The notes under the pieces are model-generated. The model saw nothing but the letters and a program-made list of their open reading frames with translations, searched no databases and was not told where the DNA came from. A stretch of 64,000 bases of DNA, taken from Notolepis coatsorum (lineage: Eukaryota > Chordata > Actinopteri > Aulopiformes > Paralepididae). This document shows positions 1 through 12,693 of the stretch, one piece after another; within the stretch, counting starts at the first letter, position 1, and the number at the start of each line of letters is the position of its first letter. The position numbers and the translations under genes are program-made. The stretch is from positions 53,480,888-53,544,887 of the forward strand of contig OZ020589.1 of assembly GCA_963971535.1 (NCBI GenBank). The letters run 5' to 3'.

Positions 1-387
1 CCCCCCCCTTAACTACACAGATGAAGCCACAGAGCATGTCCTCTACAGAGACCCCCCCTTAACTACACAGATGATGCCACAGAGCATGCCCTCTACAGAG
101 ACCCCCCCCCCCTTAACTACACAGATGAAGCCACAGAGCATGTCCTCTACAGAGACCCCCCCCTTAACTACACAGATGATACAGAGCATGTCCTCTACAG
201 AGACCCCCCCCCTTAACTACACAGATGATACCACAGAGCATGTCCTCTACAGAGACCCCCCCCCTTAACTACACAGATGAAGCCACAGAGCATGTCCTCT
301 ACAGAGACCCCCCCCTTAACTACACAGATGATACCACAGAGCATGTCCTCTACAGAGACCCCCCCCCCTTAACTACACAGATGATAC

Positions 388-1347
388 TAGAGCTGCCGCG
401 GTATTGATGTTTTCCTTACCGCACACATTTGCAAAATATTTCCTACCGCCGCGGTTATTACCGCACGCACACAAAAAATTTAAAAAAAAAAGTTTGAATG
501 CATTTTTTTTTTTAGTAGTAGTCTACTCTTTATAGCATATAGCCTGCCTCTAGTCTAAATGTCTATCTTTAGAGGATGACTTTGCAGCATGAATATTGTT
601 TGGGATTCGGCAAGCACGCATTAGTTATTGAAAGTGAAACACGGATTCGAAGTTTCCCCTCTGGTCGTGCGCAGTTCACTCGGTGTCGCGGGCAGGGGTG
701 GTTACCCCCCGACCCTTTCTTATTATTATTACTATAAAGTTACTACTTTATAATAAAGGCATTCGTTTTGTGGCATTAACATTATATAGTTATACGTTCA
801 ATAACATCAGCGTATTTACCGGACCATTAGCAAGGCAAGCAATACTCTATTCATATCTCAGTTCCTTTCTTTGCTCAGAGCGTGCTGAGTTGTCCCATTC
901 TGCGGTCTGTTAATAAAGTTTTCAATCAGACAAGTGTATAGAACGAAGGGCTTTTATTATAACATTCGTTGCAGACAGTAAAATCATTATGTCTCGTTTA
1001 GTACTCCTGAAGAGCGATGGTAGTCCACTCCGGCGGAGAGTTAAAGCTAACGTTATTAGCCGTGTTGTGATGAGCTGACATTCAGGACGTAAAAAACGTG
1101 TGACGCGTCTCTCTTCTGACCAATCAGTGGTCTGCAATGTTTCACGTGACTTTTCTGGTACCCAATAGGGTCGCTTGGAACCTCGATAGAGAAGTAGGGT
1201 ATATCTGCAGAGCCGCAAGCCCAACGAGAGGAGGGTAATTTATTATTATTATTATAAAAAACAGCGGTGACGCGGTATTCAGCCTACTCTGCGGTGGCCG
1301 TGATGTAACAGCGATACCGCGGTAATGCGGTAATCGCGGCAGCTCTA
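388..1347. mobile_element. Non-autonomous hAT-like element, copy 1 (960 bp)
   Basis: The element starts TAGAGCTGCCGCG and ends with the exact inverse CGCGGCAGCTCTA, giving 13-bp perfect terminal inverted repeats. It is flanked by an 8-bp direct repeat GATGATAC (380-387 and 1348-1355), which is also part of the minisatellite unit. An 8-bp duplication plus short inverted repeats points to the hAT superfamily. The interior is AT-rich with GCGG/CCGC-rich subterminal ends (many ACCGC/GCGGT motifs) and holds no transposase-like reading frame. A 100-codon minus frame at 922-1224 is repeated in each copy but resembles nothing I recognise. The stretch around 905-930 resembles the AATAAAGTTTTCAATCA tail of a LINE family seen elsewhere in this window. 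Confidence 0.85.
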
Positions 1348-4300
1348 GATGATACCACAGAGCATGTCCTCTACAGAGACCCCCCCCTTAACTAAACAGA
1401 TGATACCACAGAGCATGTCCTCTACAGAGACCCCCCCCTTAACTACACAGATGATACAGAGCATGTCCTCTACAGAGACCCCCCCTTAACTAAACAGATG
1501 ATGCAGAGCATGTCCTCTACAGAGACCCCCCCCTTAACTACACAGATGATACAGAGCATGTCCTCTACAGAGACCCCCCCCTTAACTACACAGATGATGC
1601 CACAGAGCATGCCCTCTACAGAGACCCCCCCCTTAACTACACAGATGACACCACAGAGCATGTCCTCTACAGAGACCCCCCCCTTAACTACACAGATGAA
1701 GCCACAGAGCATGTCCTCTACAGAGACCCCCCCCTTAACTACACAGATGAAGCCACAGAGCATGCCCTCTACAGAGACCCCCCCCTTAACTACACAGATG
1801 ACACCACAGAGCATGTCCTCTACAGAGACCCCCCCCTTAACTACACAGATGATACCACAGAGCATGTCCTCTACAGAGACCCCCCCCCTTAACTACACAG
1901 ATGATGCCACAGAGCATGTCCTCTACAGAGACCCCCCCCTTAACTACACAGATGATACAGAGCATGTCCTCTACAGAGACCCCCCCCTTAACTACACAGA
2001 TGATACCACAGAGCATGTCCTCTACAGAGACCCCCCCCCCCTTAACTACACAGATGACACCACAGAGCATGCCCTCTACAGAGACCCCCCCCCCCTTAAC
2101 TACACAGATGATACAGAGCATGTCCTCTACAGAGACCCCCCCCTTAACTACACAGATGATACAGAGCATGCCCTCTACAGAGACCCCCCCCTTAACTACA
2201 CAGATGATGCCACAGAGCATGTCCTCTACAGAGACCCCCCCTTAACTACACAGATGATACAGAGCATGTCCTCTACAGAGACCCCCCCCCTTAACTACAC
2301 AGATGATGCCACAGAGCATGTCCTCTACAGAGACCCCCCCTTAACTACACAGATGATACCACAGAGCATGCCCTCTACAGAGACCCCCCCTTAACTACAC
2401 AGATGATACCACAGAGCATGTCCTCTACAGAGACCCCCCCCCCCTTAACTACACAGATGAAGCCACAGAGCATGTCCTCTACAGAGACCCCCCCCCTTAA
2501 CTACACAGATGATGCCACAGAGCATGTCCTCTACAGAGACCCCCCCCCCTTAACTACACAGATGATACCACAGAGCATGTCCTCTACAGAGACCCCCCCC
2601 CCTTAACTACACAGATGAAGCCACAGAGCATGTCCTCTACAGAGACCCCCCCCTTAACTACACAGATGAAGCCACAGAGCATGTCCTCTACAGAGACCCC
2701 CCCCTTAACTTCACAGATGAAGCCACAGAGCATGTCCTCTACAGAGACCCCCCCCTTAACTACACAGATGAAGCCACAGAGCATGTCCTCTACAGAGACC
2801 CCCCCCCCTTAACTACACAGATGAAGCCACAGAGCATGCCCTCTACAGAGACCCCCCCCTTAACTACACAGATTATGCCACAGAGCATGCCCTCTACAGA
2901 GACCCCCCCCTTAACTACACAGATTATGCCACAGAGCATGTCCTCTACAGAGACCCCCCCCCTTAACTACACAGATGATGCCACAGAGCATGTCCTCTAC
3001 AGAGACCCCCCCCCCTTAACTACACAGATGATACAGAGCATGCCCTCTACAGAGACCCCCCCCCTTAACTACACAGATGATACAGAGCATGTCCTCTACA
3101 GAGACCCCCCCCTTAACTACACAGATGATACCACAGAGCATGTCCTCTACAGAGACCCCCCCCCTTAACTACACAGATGACACCACAGAGCATGTCCTCT
3201 ACAGAGACCCCCCCCCCTTAACTACACAGATGATACCACAGAGCATGTCCTCTACAGAGACCCCCCCCCTTAACTACACAGATGACACCACAGAGCATGT
3301 CCTCTACAGAGACCCCCCCCTTAACTACACAGATGATACCACCGAGCATATCCTCTACAGAGACCCCCCCCTTAACTACACAGATGATACCACAGAGCAT
3401 GTCCTCTACAGAGACCCCCCCCTTAACTACACAGATGAAGCCACAGAGCATGTCCTCTACAGAGACCCCCCCCTTAACTACACAGATGACACCACAGAGC
3501 ATGCCCTCTACAGAGACCCCCCCCTTAACTACACAGATGATACCACAGAGCATACCCTCTACAGAGACCCCCCCCTTAACTACACAGATGAAGCCACAGA
3601 GCATGCCCTCTACAGAGAACCCCCCTTAACTACACAGATGATACCACAGAGCATGTCCTCTACAGAGACCCCCACCTTAACTACACAGATGAAGCCACAG
3701 AGCATGTCCTCTACAGAGACCCCCCCCCTTAACTACACAGATGATGCCACAGAGCATGCCCTCTACAGAGACCCCCCCCCTTAACTACACAGATGATACA
3801 GAGCATGCCCTCTACAGAGACCCCCCCTTAACTACACAGATGATGCCACAGAGCATGTCCTCTACAGAGACCCCCCCCTTAACTACACAGATGATACCAC
3901 AGAGCATGCCCTCTACAGAGACCCCCCCCTTAACTACACAGATAATACAGAGCATGTCCTCTACAGAGACCCCCCCTTAACTACACAGATGATACTACAG
4001 AGCATGTCCTCTACAGAGAACCCCCCCTTAACTACACAGATGAAGCCACAGAGCATGTCCTCTACAGAGACCCCCCCCTTAACTACACAGATGATACAGA
4101 GCATGTCCTCTACAGAGACCCCCCCCTTAACTACACAGATGATACCACAGAGCATGTCCTCTACAGAGACCCCCCCCTTAACTACACAGATGAAGCCACA
4201 GAGCATGTCCTCTACAGAGACCCCCCCCTTAACTACACAGATGAAGCCACAGAGCATGTCCTCTACAGAGACCCCCCCCTTAACTACACAGATGATACAG

Positions 4301-6287
4301 AGCATGCCCTCTACAGAGACCCCCCCCCTTAACTACACAGATGATACAGAGCATGTCCTCTACAGAGACCCCCCCCCTTAACTACACAGATGAAGCCACA
4401 GAGCATGTCCTCTACAGAGACCCCCCCCTTAACTACACAGATGAAGCCACAGAGCATGTCCTCTACAGAGACCCCCCCCCTTAACTACACAGATGAAGCC
4501 ACAGAGCATGTCCTCTACAGAGACCCCCCCCCTTAACTACACAGATGATACCACAGAGCATGTCCTCTACAGAGACCCCCCCCCTTAACTACACAGATGA
4601 CAACACAGAGCATGTCCTCTACAGAGACCCCCCCCCCTTAACTACACAGATGATACCACAGAGCATGTCCTCTACAGAGACCCCCCCCTTAACTACACAG
4701 ATGATGCCACAGAGCATGTCCTCTACAGAGACCCCCCCCCTTAACTACACAGATGACACCACAGAGCATGTCCTCTACAGAGACCCCCCCCTTAACTACA
4801 CAGATGATACCACAGAGCATATCCTCTACAGAGACCCCCCCCTTAACTACACAGATGATACCACAGAGCATGTCCTCTACAGAGACCCCCCCCTTAACTA
4901 CACAGATGAAGCCACAGAGCATGTCCTCTACAGAGACCCCCCCCTTAACTACACAGATGACACCACAGAGCATGCCCTCTACAGAGACCCCCCCCTTAAC
5001 TACACAGATGATACCACAGAGCATACCCTCTACAGAGACCCCCCCCTTAACTACACAGATGAAGCCACAGAGCATGCCCTCTACAGAGAACCCCCCTTAA
5101 CTACACAGATGATACCACAGAGCATGTCCTCTACAGAGACCCCCCCCTTAACTACACAGATGAAGCCACAGAGCATGTCCTCTACAGAGAACCCCCCTTA
5201 ACTACACAGATGATGCCACAGAGCATGCCCTCTACAGAGACCCCCCCCCTTAACTACACAGATGATACAGAGCATGCCCTCTACAGAGACCCCCCCCCTT
5301 AACTACACAGATGATGCCACAGAGCATGTCCTCTACAGAGACCCCCCCCCTTAACTACACAGATGATACCACAGAGCATGCCCTCTACAGAGACCCCCCC
5401 CCTTAACTACACAGATAATACAGAGCATGTCCTCTACAGAGACCCCCCCTTAACTACACAGATGATACTACAGAGCATGTCCTCTACAGAGACCCCCCCC
5501 TTAACTACACAGATGAAGCCACAGAGCATGCCCTCTACAGAGACCCCCCCCCTTAACTACACAGATGATACCACAGAGCATGTCCTCTACAGAGACCCCC
5601 CCCCTTAACTACACAGATGAAGCCACAGAGCATGTCCTCTACAGAGACCCCCCCCTTAACTACACAGATGATACCACAGAGCATGTCCTCTACAGAGACC
5701 CCCCCTTAACTACACAGATGATGCCACAGAGCATGCCCTCTACAGAGACCCCCCCCTTAACTACACAGATGAAGCCACAGAGCATGTCCTCTACAGAGAC
5801 CCCCCCCTTAACTACACAGATGAAGCCACAGAGCATGTCCTCTACAGAGACCCCCCCTTAACTACACAGATGATGCCACAGAGCATGCCCTCTACAGAGA
5901 CCCCCCCCCTTAACTACACAGATGAAGCCACAGAGCATGTCCTCTACAGAGACCCCCCCTTAACTACACAGATGATGCCACAGAGCATGCCCTCTACAGA
6001 GACCCCCCCCCCCTTAACTACACAGATGAAGCCACAGAGCATGTCCTCTACAGAGACCCCCCCCTTAACTACACAGATGATACAGAGCATGTCCTCTACA
6101 GAGACCCCCCCCCTTAACTACACAGATGATACCACAGAGCATGTCCTCTACAGAGACCCCCCCCCTTAACTACACAGATGAAGCCACAGTGCATGTCCTC
6201 TACAGAGACCCCCCCCTTAACTACACAGATGATACCACAGAGCATGTCCTCTACAGAGACCCCCCCCCTTAACTACACAGATGATAC
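388..6287 (+). repeat. Higher-order repeat unit 1 (element + minisatellite, 5.9 kb)
   Basis: This is composite unit 1: one 960-bp hAT-like element followed by minisatellite up to the next element. The first repeats after the element carry the rare TTAACTAAACAG variant at about 1391 and 1485, which recurs at the same offset in all later units. The unit contains an internal tandem duplication with a 1471-bp offset: the variant order at about 3218-3604 recurs at about 4689-5075. Confidence 0.85.
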
Positions 6288-7247
6288 TAGAGCTGCCGCG
6301 GTATTGATGTTTTCCTTACCGCACACATTTGCAAAATATTTCCTACCGCCGCGGTTATTACCGCACGCACACAAAAAATTAAAAAAAAAAAGTTTGAATG
6401 CATTTTTTTTTTTAGTAGTAGTCTACTCTTTATAGCATATAGCCTGCCTCTAGTCTAAATGTCTATCTTTAGAGGATGACTTTGCAGCATGAATATTGTT
6501 TGGGATTCGGCAAGCACGCATTAGTTATTGAAAGTGAAACACGGATTCGAAGTTTCCCCTCTGGTCGTGCGCAGTTCACTCGGTGTCGCGGGCAGGGGTG
6601 GTTACCCCCCGACCCTTTCTTATTATTATTACTATAAAGTTACTACTTTATAATAAAGGCATTCGTTTTGTGGCATTAACATTATATAGTTATACGTTCA
6701 ATAACATCAGCGTATTTACCGGACCATTAGCAAGGCAAGCAATACTCTATTCATATCTCAGTTCCTTTCTTTGCTCAGAGCGTGCTGAGTTGTCCCATTC
6801 TGCGGTCTGTTAATAAAGTTTTCAATCAGACAAGTGTATAGAACGAAGGGCTTTTATTATAACATTCGTTGCAGACAGTAAAATCATTATGTCTCGTTTA
6901 GTACTCCTGAAGAGCGATGGTAGTCCACTCCGGCGGAGAGTTAAAGCTAACGTTATTAGCCGTGTTGTGATGAGCTGACATTCAGGACGTAAAAAACGTG
7001 TGACGCGTCTCTCTTCTGACCAATCAGTGGTCTGCAATGTTTCACGTGACTTTTCTGGTACCCAATAGGGTCGCTTGGAACCTCGATAGAGAAGTAGGGT
7101 ATATCTGCAGAGCCGCAAGCCCAACGAGAGGAGGGTAATTTATTATTATTATTATAAAAAACAGCGGTGACGCGGTATTCAGCCTACTCTGCGGTGGCCG
7201 TGATGTAACAGCGATACCGCGGTAATGCGGTAATCGCGGCAGCTCTA
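6288..7247. mobile_element. Non-autonomous hAT-like element, copy 2
   Basis: The sequence appears identical to copy 1 by eye except for one substitution in the A-rich run near 6381. It has the same 8-bp flanks (GATGATAC) and the same neighbouring repeat variants, so it arose by duplication of the host array rather than by a new insertion. Confidence 0.85.
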
Positions 7248-10200
7248 GATGATACCACAGAGCATGTCCTCTACAGAGACCCCCCCCTTAACTAAACAGA
7301 TGATACCACAGAGCATGTCCTCTACAGAGACCCCCCCCTTAACTACACAGATGATACAGAGCATGTCCTCTACAGAGACCCCCCCTTAACTAAACAGATG
7401 ATGCAGAGCATGTCCTCTACAGAGACCCCCCCCTTAACTACACAGATGATACAGAGCATGTCCTCTACAGAGACCCCCCCCTTAACTACACAGATGATGC
7501 CACAGAGCATGCCCTCTACAGAGACCCCCCCCTTAACTACACAGATGACACCACAGAGCATGTCCTCTACAGAGACCCCCCCCTTAACTACACAGATGAA
7601 GCCACAGAGCATGTCCTCTACAGAGACCCCCCCTTAACTACACAGATGAAGCCACAGAGCATGCCCTCTACAGAGACCCCCCCCTTAACTACACAGATGA
7701 CACCACAGAGCATGTCCTCTACAGAGACCCCCCCCTTAACTACACAGATGATACCACAGAGCATGTCCTCTACAGAGACCCCCCCCTTAACTACACAGAT
7801 GATGCCACAGAGCATGTCCTCTACAGAGACCCCCCCCTTAACTACACAGATGATACAGAGCATGTCCTCTACAGAGACCCCCCCCTTAACTACACAGATG
7901 ATACCACAGAGCATGTCCTCTACAGAGACCCCCCCCCCCTTAACTACACAGATGACACCACAGAGCATGCCCTCTACAGAGACCCCCCCCCCTTAACTAC
8001 ACAGATGATACAGAGCATGTCCTCTACAGAGACCCCCCCCTTAACTACACAGATGATACAGAGCATGCCCTCTACAGAGACCCCCCCCTTAACTACACAG
8101 ATGATGCCACAGAGCATGTCCTCTACAGAGACCCCCCCTTAACTACACAGATGATACAGAGCATGTCCTCTACAGAGACCCCCCCCCTTAACTACACAGA
8201 TGATGCCACAGAGCATGTCCTCTACAGAGACCCCCCCTTAACTACACAGATGATACCACAGAGCATGCCCTCTACAGAGACCCCCCCCTTAACTACACAG
8301 ATGATACCACAGAGCATGTCCTCTACAGAGACCCCCCCCCCCTTAACTACACAGATGAAGCCACAGAGCATGTCCTCTACAGAGACCCCCCCCCTTAACT
8401 ACACAGATGATGCCACAGAGCATGTCCTCTACAGAGACCCCCCCCCCTTAACTACACAGATGATACCACAGAGCATGTCCTCTACAGAGACCCCCCCCCC
8501 TTAACTACACAGATGAAGCCACAGAGCATGTCCTCTACAGAGACCCCCCCCTTAACTACACAGATGAAGCCACAGAGCATGTCCTCTACAGAGACCCCCC
8601 CCTTAACTACACAGATGAAGCCACAGAGCATGTCCTCTACAGAGACCCCCCCCTTAACTACACAGATGAAGCCACAGAGCATGTCCTCTACAGAGACCCC
8701 CCCCCCCCCTTAACTACACAGATGAAGCCACAGAGCATGCCCTCTACAGAGACCCCCCCCTTAACTACACAGATTATGCCACAGAGCATGCCCTCTACAG
8801 AGACCCCCCCCTTAACTACACAGATGAAGCCACAGAGCATGTCCTCTACAGAGACCCCCCCCTTAACTACACAGATGATGCCACAGAGCATGTCCTCTAC
8901 AGAGACCCCCCCCCCTTAACTACACAGATGATACAGAGCATGCCCTCTACAGAGACCCCCCCCCTTAACTACACAGATGATACAGAGCATGTCCTCTACA
9001 GAGACCCCCCCCTTAACTACACAGATGATACCACAGAGCATGTCCTCTACAGAGACCCCCCCCCTTAACTACACAGATGACACCACAGAGCATGTCCTCT
9101 ACAGAGACCCCCCCCCCTTAACTACACAGATGATACCACAGAGCATGTCCTCTACAGAGACCCCCCCCCTTAACTACACAGATGATGCCACAGAGCATGT
9201 CCTCTACAGAGACCCCCCCCCTTAACTACACAGATGACACCACAGAGCATGTCCTCTACAGAGACCCCCCCCTTAACTACACAGATGATACCACAGAGCA
9301 TATCCTCTACAGAGACCCCCCCCTTAACTACACAGATGATACCACAGAGCATGTCCTCTACAGAGACCCCCCCCCTTAACTACACAGATGAAGCCACAGA
9401 GCATGTCCTCTACAGAGACCCCCCCCTTAACTACACAGATGACACCACAGAGCATGCCCTCTACAGAGACCCCCCCCTTAACTACACAGATGATACCACA
9501 GAGCATACCCTCTACAGAGACCCCCCCCTTAACTACACAGATGAAGCCACAGAGCATGCCCTCTACAGAGAACCCCCCTTAACTACACAGATGATACCAC
9601 AGAGCATGTCCTCTACAGAGACCCCCACCTTAACTACACAGATGAAGCCACAGAGCATGTCCTCTACAGAGACCCCCCCCCTTAACTACACAGATGATGC
9701 CACAGAGCATGCCCTCTACAGAGACCCCCCCCCTTAACTACACAGATGATACAGAGCATGCCCTCTACAGAGACCCCCCCCTTAACTACACAGATGATGC
9801 CACAGAGCATGTCCTCTACAGAGACCCCCCCCTTAACTACACAGATGATACCACAGAGCATGCCCTCTACAGAGACCCCCCCCTTAACTACACAGATAAT
9901 ACAGAGCATGTCCTCTACAGAGACCCCCCCTTAACTACACAGATGATACTACAGAGCATGTCCTCTACAGAGACCCCCCCCTTAACTACACAGATGAAGC
10001 CACAGAGCATGTCCTCTACAGAGACCCCCCCCTTAACTACACAGATGATACAGAGCATGACCTCTACAGAGACCCCCCCCTTAACTACACAGATGATACC
10101 ACAGAGCATGTCCTCTACAGAGACCCCCCCCCTTAACTACACAGATGAAGCCACAGAGCATGTCCTCTACAGAGACCCCCCCCTTAACTACACAGATGAA

Positions 10201-11733
10201 GCCACAGAGCATGTCCTCTACAGAGACCCCCCCCTTAACTACACAGATGATACAGAGCATGCCCTCTACAGAGACCCCCCCCTTAACTACACAGATGATA
10301 CAGAGCATGTCCTCTACAGAGACCCCCCCCTTAACTACACAGATGAAGCCACAGAGCATGTCCTCTACAGAGACCCCCCCCTTAACTACACAGATGAAGC
10401 CACAGAGCATGTCCTCTACAGAGACCCCCCCCCCTTAACTACACAGATGAAGCCACAGAGCATGTCCTCTACAGAGACCCCCCCCCCCTTAACTACACAG
10501 ATGAAGCCACAGAGCATGTCCTCTACAGAGACCCCCCCTTAACTACACAGATGATACAGAGCATGCCTTCTACAGAGACCCCCCCCTTAACTACACAGAT
10601 GAAGCCACAGAGCATGTCCTCTACAGAGACCCCCCCCCCTTAACTACACAGATGACACCACAGAGCATGTCCTCTACAGAGACCCCCCCCCTTAACTACA
10701 CAGATGAAGCCACAGAGCATGTCCTCTACAGAGACCCCCCCTTAACTACACAGATGATGCCACAGAGCATGTCCTCTACAGAGACCCCCCCCTTAACTAC
10801 ACAGATGACACCACAGAGCATGCCCTCTACAGAGACCCCCCCCTTAACTACACAGATGACACCACAGAGCATGTCCTCTACAGAGACCCCCCCTTAACTA
10901 CACAGATGATGCCACAGAGCATGTCCTCTACAGAGACCCCCCCCTTAACTACACAGATGAAGCCACAGAGCATGCCCTCTACAGAGACCCCCCCCTTAAC
11001 TACACAGATGATACCACAGAGCATGTCCTCTACAGAGACCCCCCCCCTTAACTACACAGATGAAGCCACAGAGCATGTCCTCTACAGAGACCCCCCCCCT
11101 TAACTACACAGATGATACCACAGAGCATGTCCTCTACAGAGACCCCCCCTTAACTACACAGATGATGCCACAGAGCATGCCCTCTACAGAGACCCCCCCC
11201 CCCTTAACTACACAGATGAAGCCACAGAGCATGTCCTCTACAGAGACCCCCCCCTTAACTACACAGATGAAGCCACAGAGCATGTCCTCTACAGAGACCC
11301 CCCCTTAACTACACAGATGATGCCACAGAGCATGCCCTCTACAGAGACCCCCCCCCCTTAACTACACAGATGAAGCCACAGAGCATGTCCTCTACAGAGA
11401 CCCCCCCTTAACTACACAGATGATGCCACAGAGCATGCCCTCTACAGAGACCCCCCCCCCTTAACTACACAGATGAAGCCACAGAGCATGTCCTCTACAG
11501 AGACCCCCCCCCTTAACTACACAGATGATACAGAGCATGTCCTCTACAGAGACCCCCCCCTTAACTACACAGATGATACCACAGAGCATGTCCTCTACAG
11601 AGACCCCCCCCTTAACTACACAGATGATACCACAGAGCATGTCCTCTACAGAGACCCCCCCCTTAACTACACAGATGATACCACAGAGCATGTCCTCTAC
11701 AGAGACCCCCCCCCTTAACTACACAGATGATAC
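6288..11733 (+). repeat. Higher-order repeat unit 2 (5446 bp)
   Basis: This is composite unit 2, the shortest of the four (5446 bp). Element plus minisatellite follow the same order of unit variants as the following unit. It is the simplest version, without the internal duplications seen in units 1 and 3. Confidence 0.85.
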
Positions 11734-12693
11734 TAGAGCTGCCGCGGTATTGATGTTTTCCTTACCGCACACATTTGCAAAATATTTCCTACCGCCGCGG
11801 TTATTACCGCACGCACACAAAAAATTAAAAAAAAAAAGTTTGAATGCATTTTTTTTTTTAGTAGTAGTCTACTCTTTATAGCATATAGCCTGCCTCTAGT
11901 CTAAATGTCTATCTTTAGAGGATGACTTTGCAGCATGAATATTGTTTGGGATTCGGCAAGCACGCATTAGTTATTGAAAGTGAAACACGGATTCGAAGTT
12001 TCCCCTCTGGTCGTGCGCAGTTCACTCGGTGTCGCGGGCAGGGGTGGTTACCCCCCGACCCTTTCTTATTATTATTACTATAAAGTTACTACTTTATAAT
12101 AAAGGCATTCGTTTTGTGGCATTAACATTATATAGTTATACGTTCAATAACATCAGCGTATTTACCGGACCATTAGCAAGGCAAGCAATACTCTATTCAT
12201 ATCTCAGTTCCTTTCTTTGCTCAGAGCGTGCTGAGTTGTCCCATTCTGCGGTCTGTTAATAAAGTTTTCAATCAGACAAGTGTATAGAACGAAGGGCTTT
12301 TATTATAACATTCGTTGCAGACAGTAAAATCATTATGTCTCGTTTAGTACTCCTGAAGAGCGATGGTAGTCCACTCCGGCGGAGAGTTAAAGCTAACGTT
12401 ATTAGCCGTGTTGTGATGAGCTGACATTCAGGACGTAAAAAACGTGTGACGCGTCTCTCTTCTGACCAATCAGTGGTCTGCAATGTTTCACGTGACTTTT
12501 CTGGTACCCAATAGGGTCGCTTGGAACCTCGATAGAGAAGTAGGGTATATCTGCAGAGCCGCAAGCCCAACGAGAGGAGGGTAATTTATTATTATTATTA
12601 TAAAAAACAGCGGTGACGCGGTATTCAGCCTACTCTGCGGTGGCCGTGATGTAACAGCGATACCGCGGTAATGCGGTAATCGCGGCAGCTCTA
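11734..12693. mobile_element. Non-autonomous hAT-like element, copy 3
   Basis: This copy is 960 bp with the same terminal inverted repeats and GATGATAC flanks, indistinguishable by eye from copy 2. It marks the start of composite unit 3. Confidence 0.85.

Noticed and set aside
922..1224. 100-codon minus-strand frame in each 960-bp element
   Set aside because: It is repeated only because the element is repeated. There is no homology I recognise and the low-complexity flanks and lack of conserved motifs argue against a gene.
1498..2394. 298-codon and similar frames across the 51-bp array, on both strands
   Set aside because: Open frames follow automatically from a unit length divisible by three without stops. 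Only the last units have splice support.
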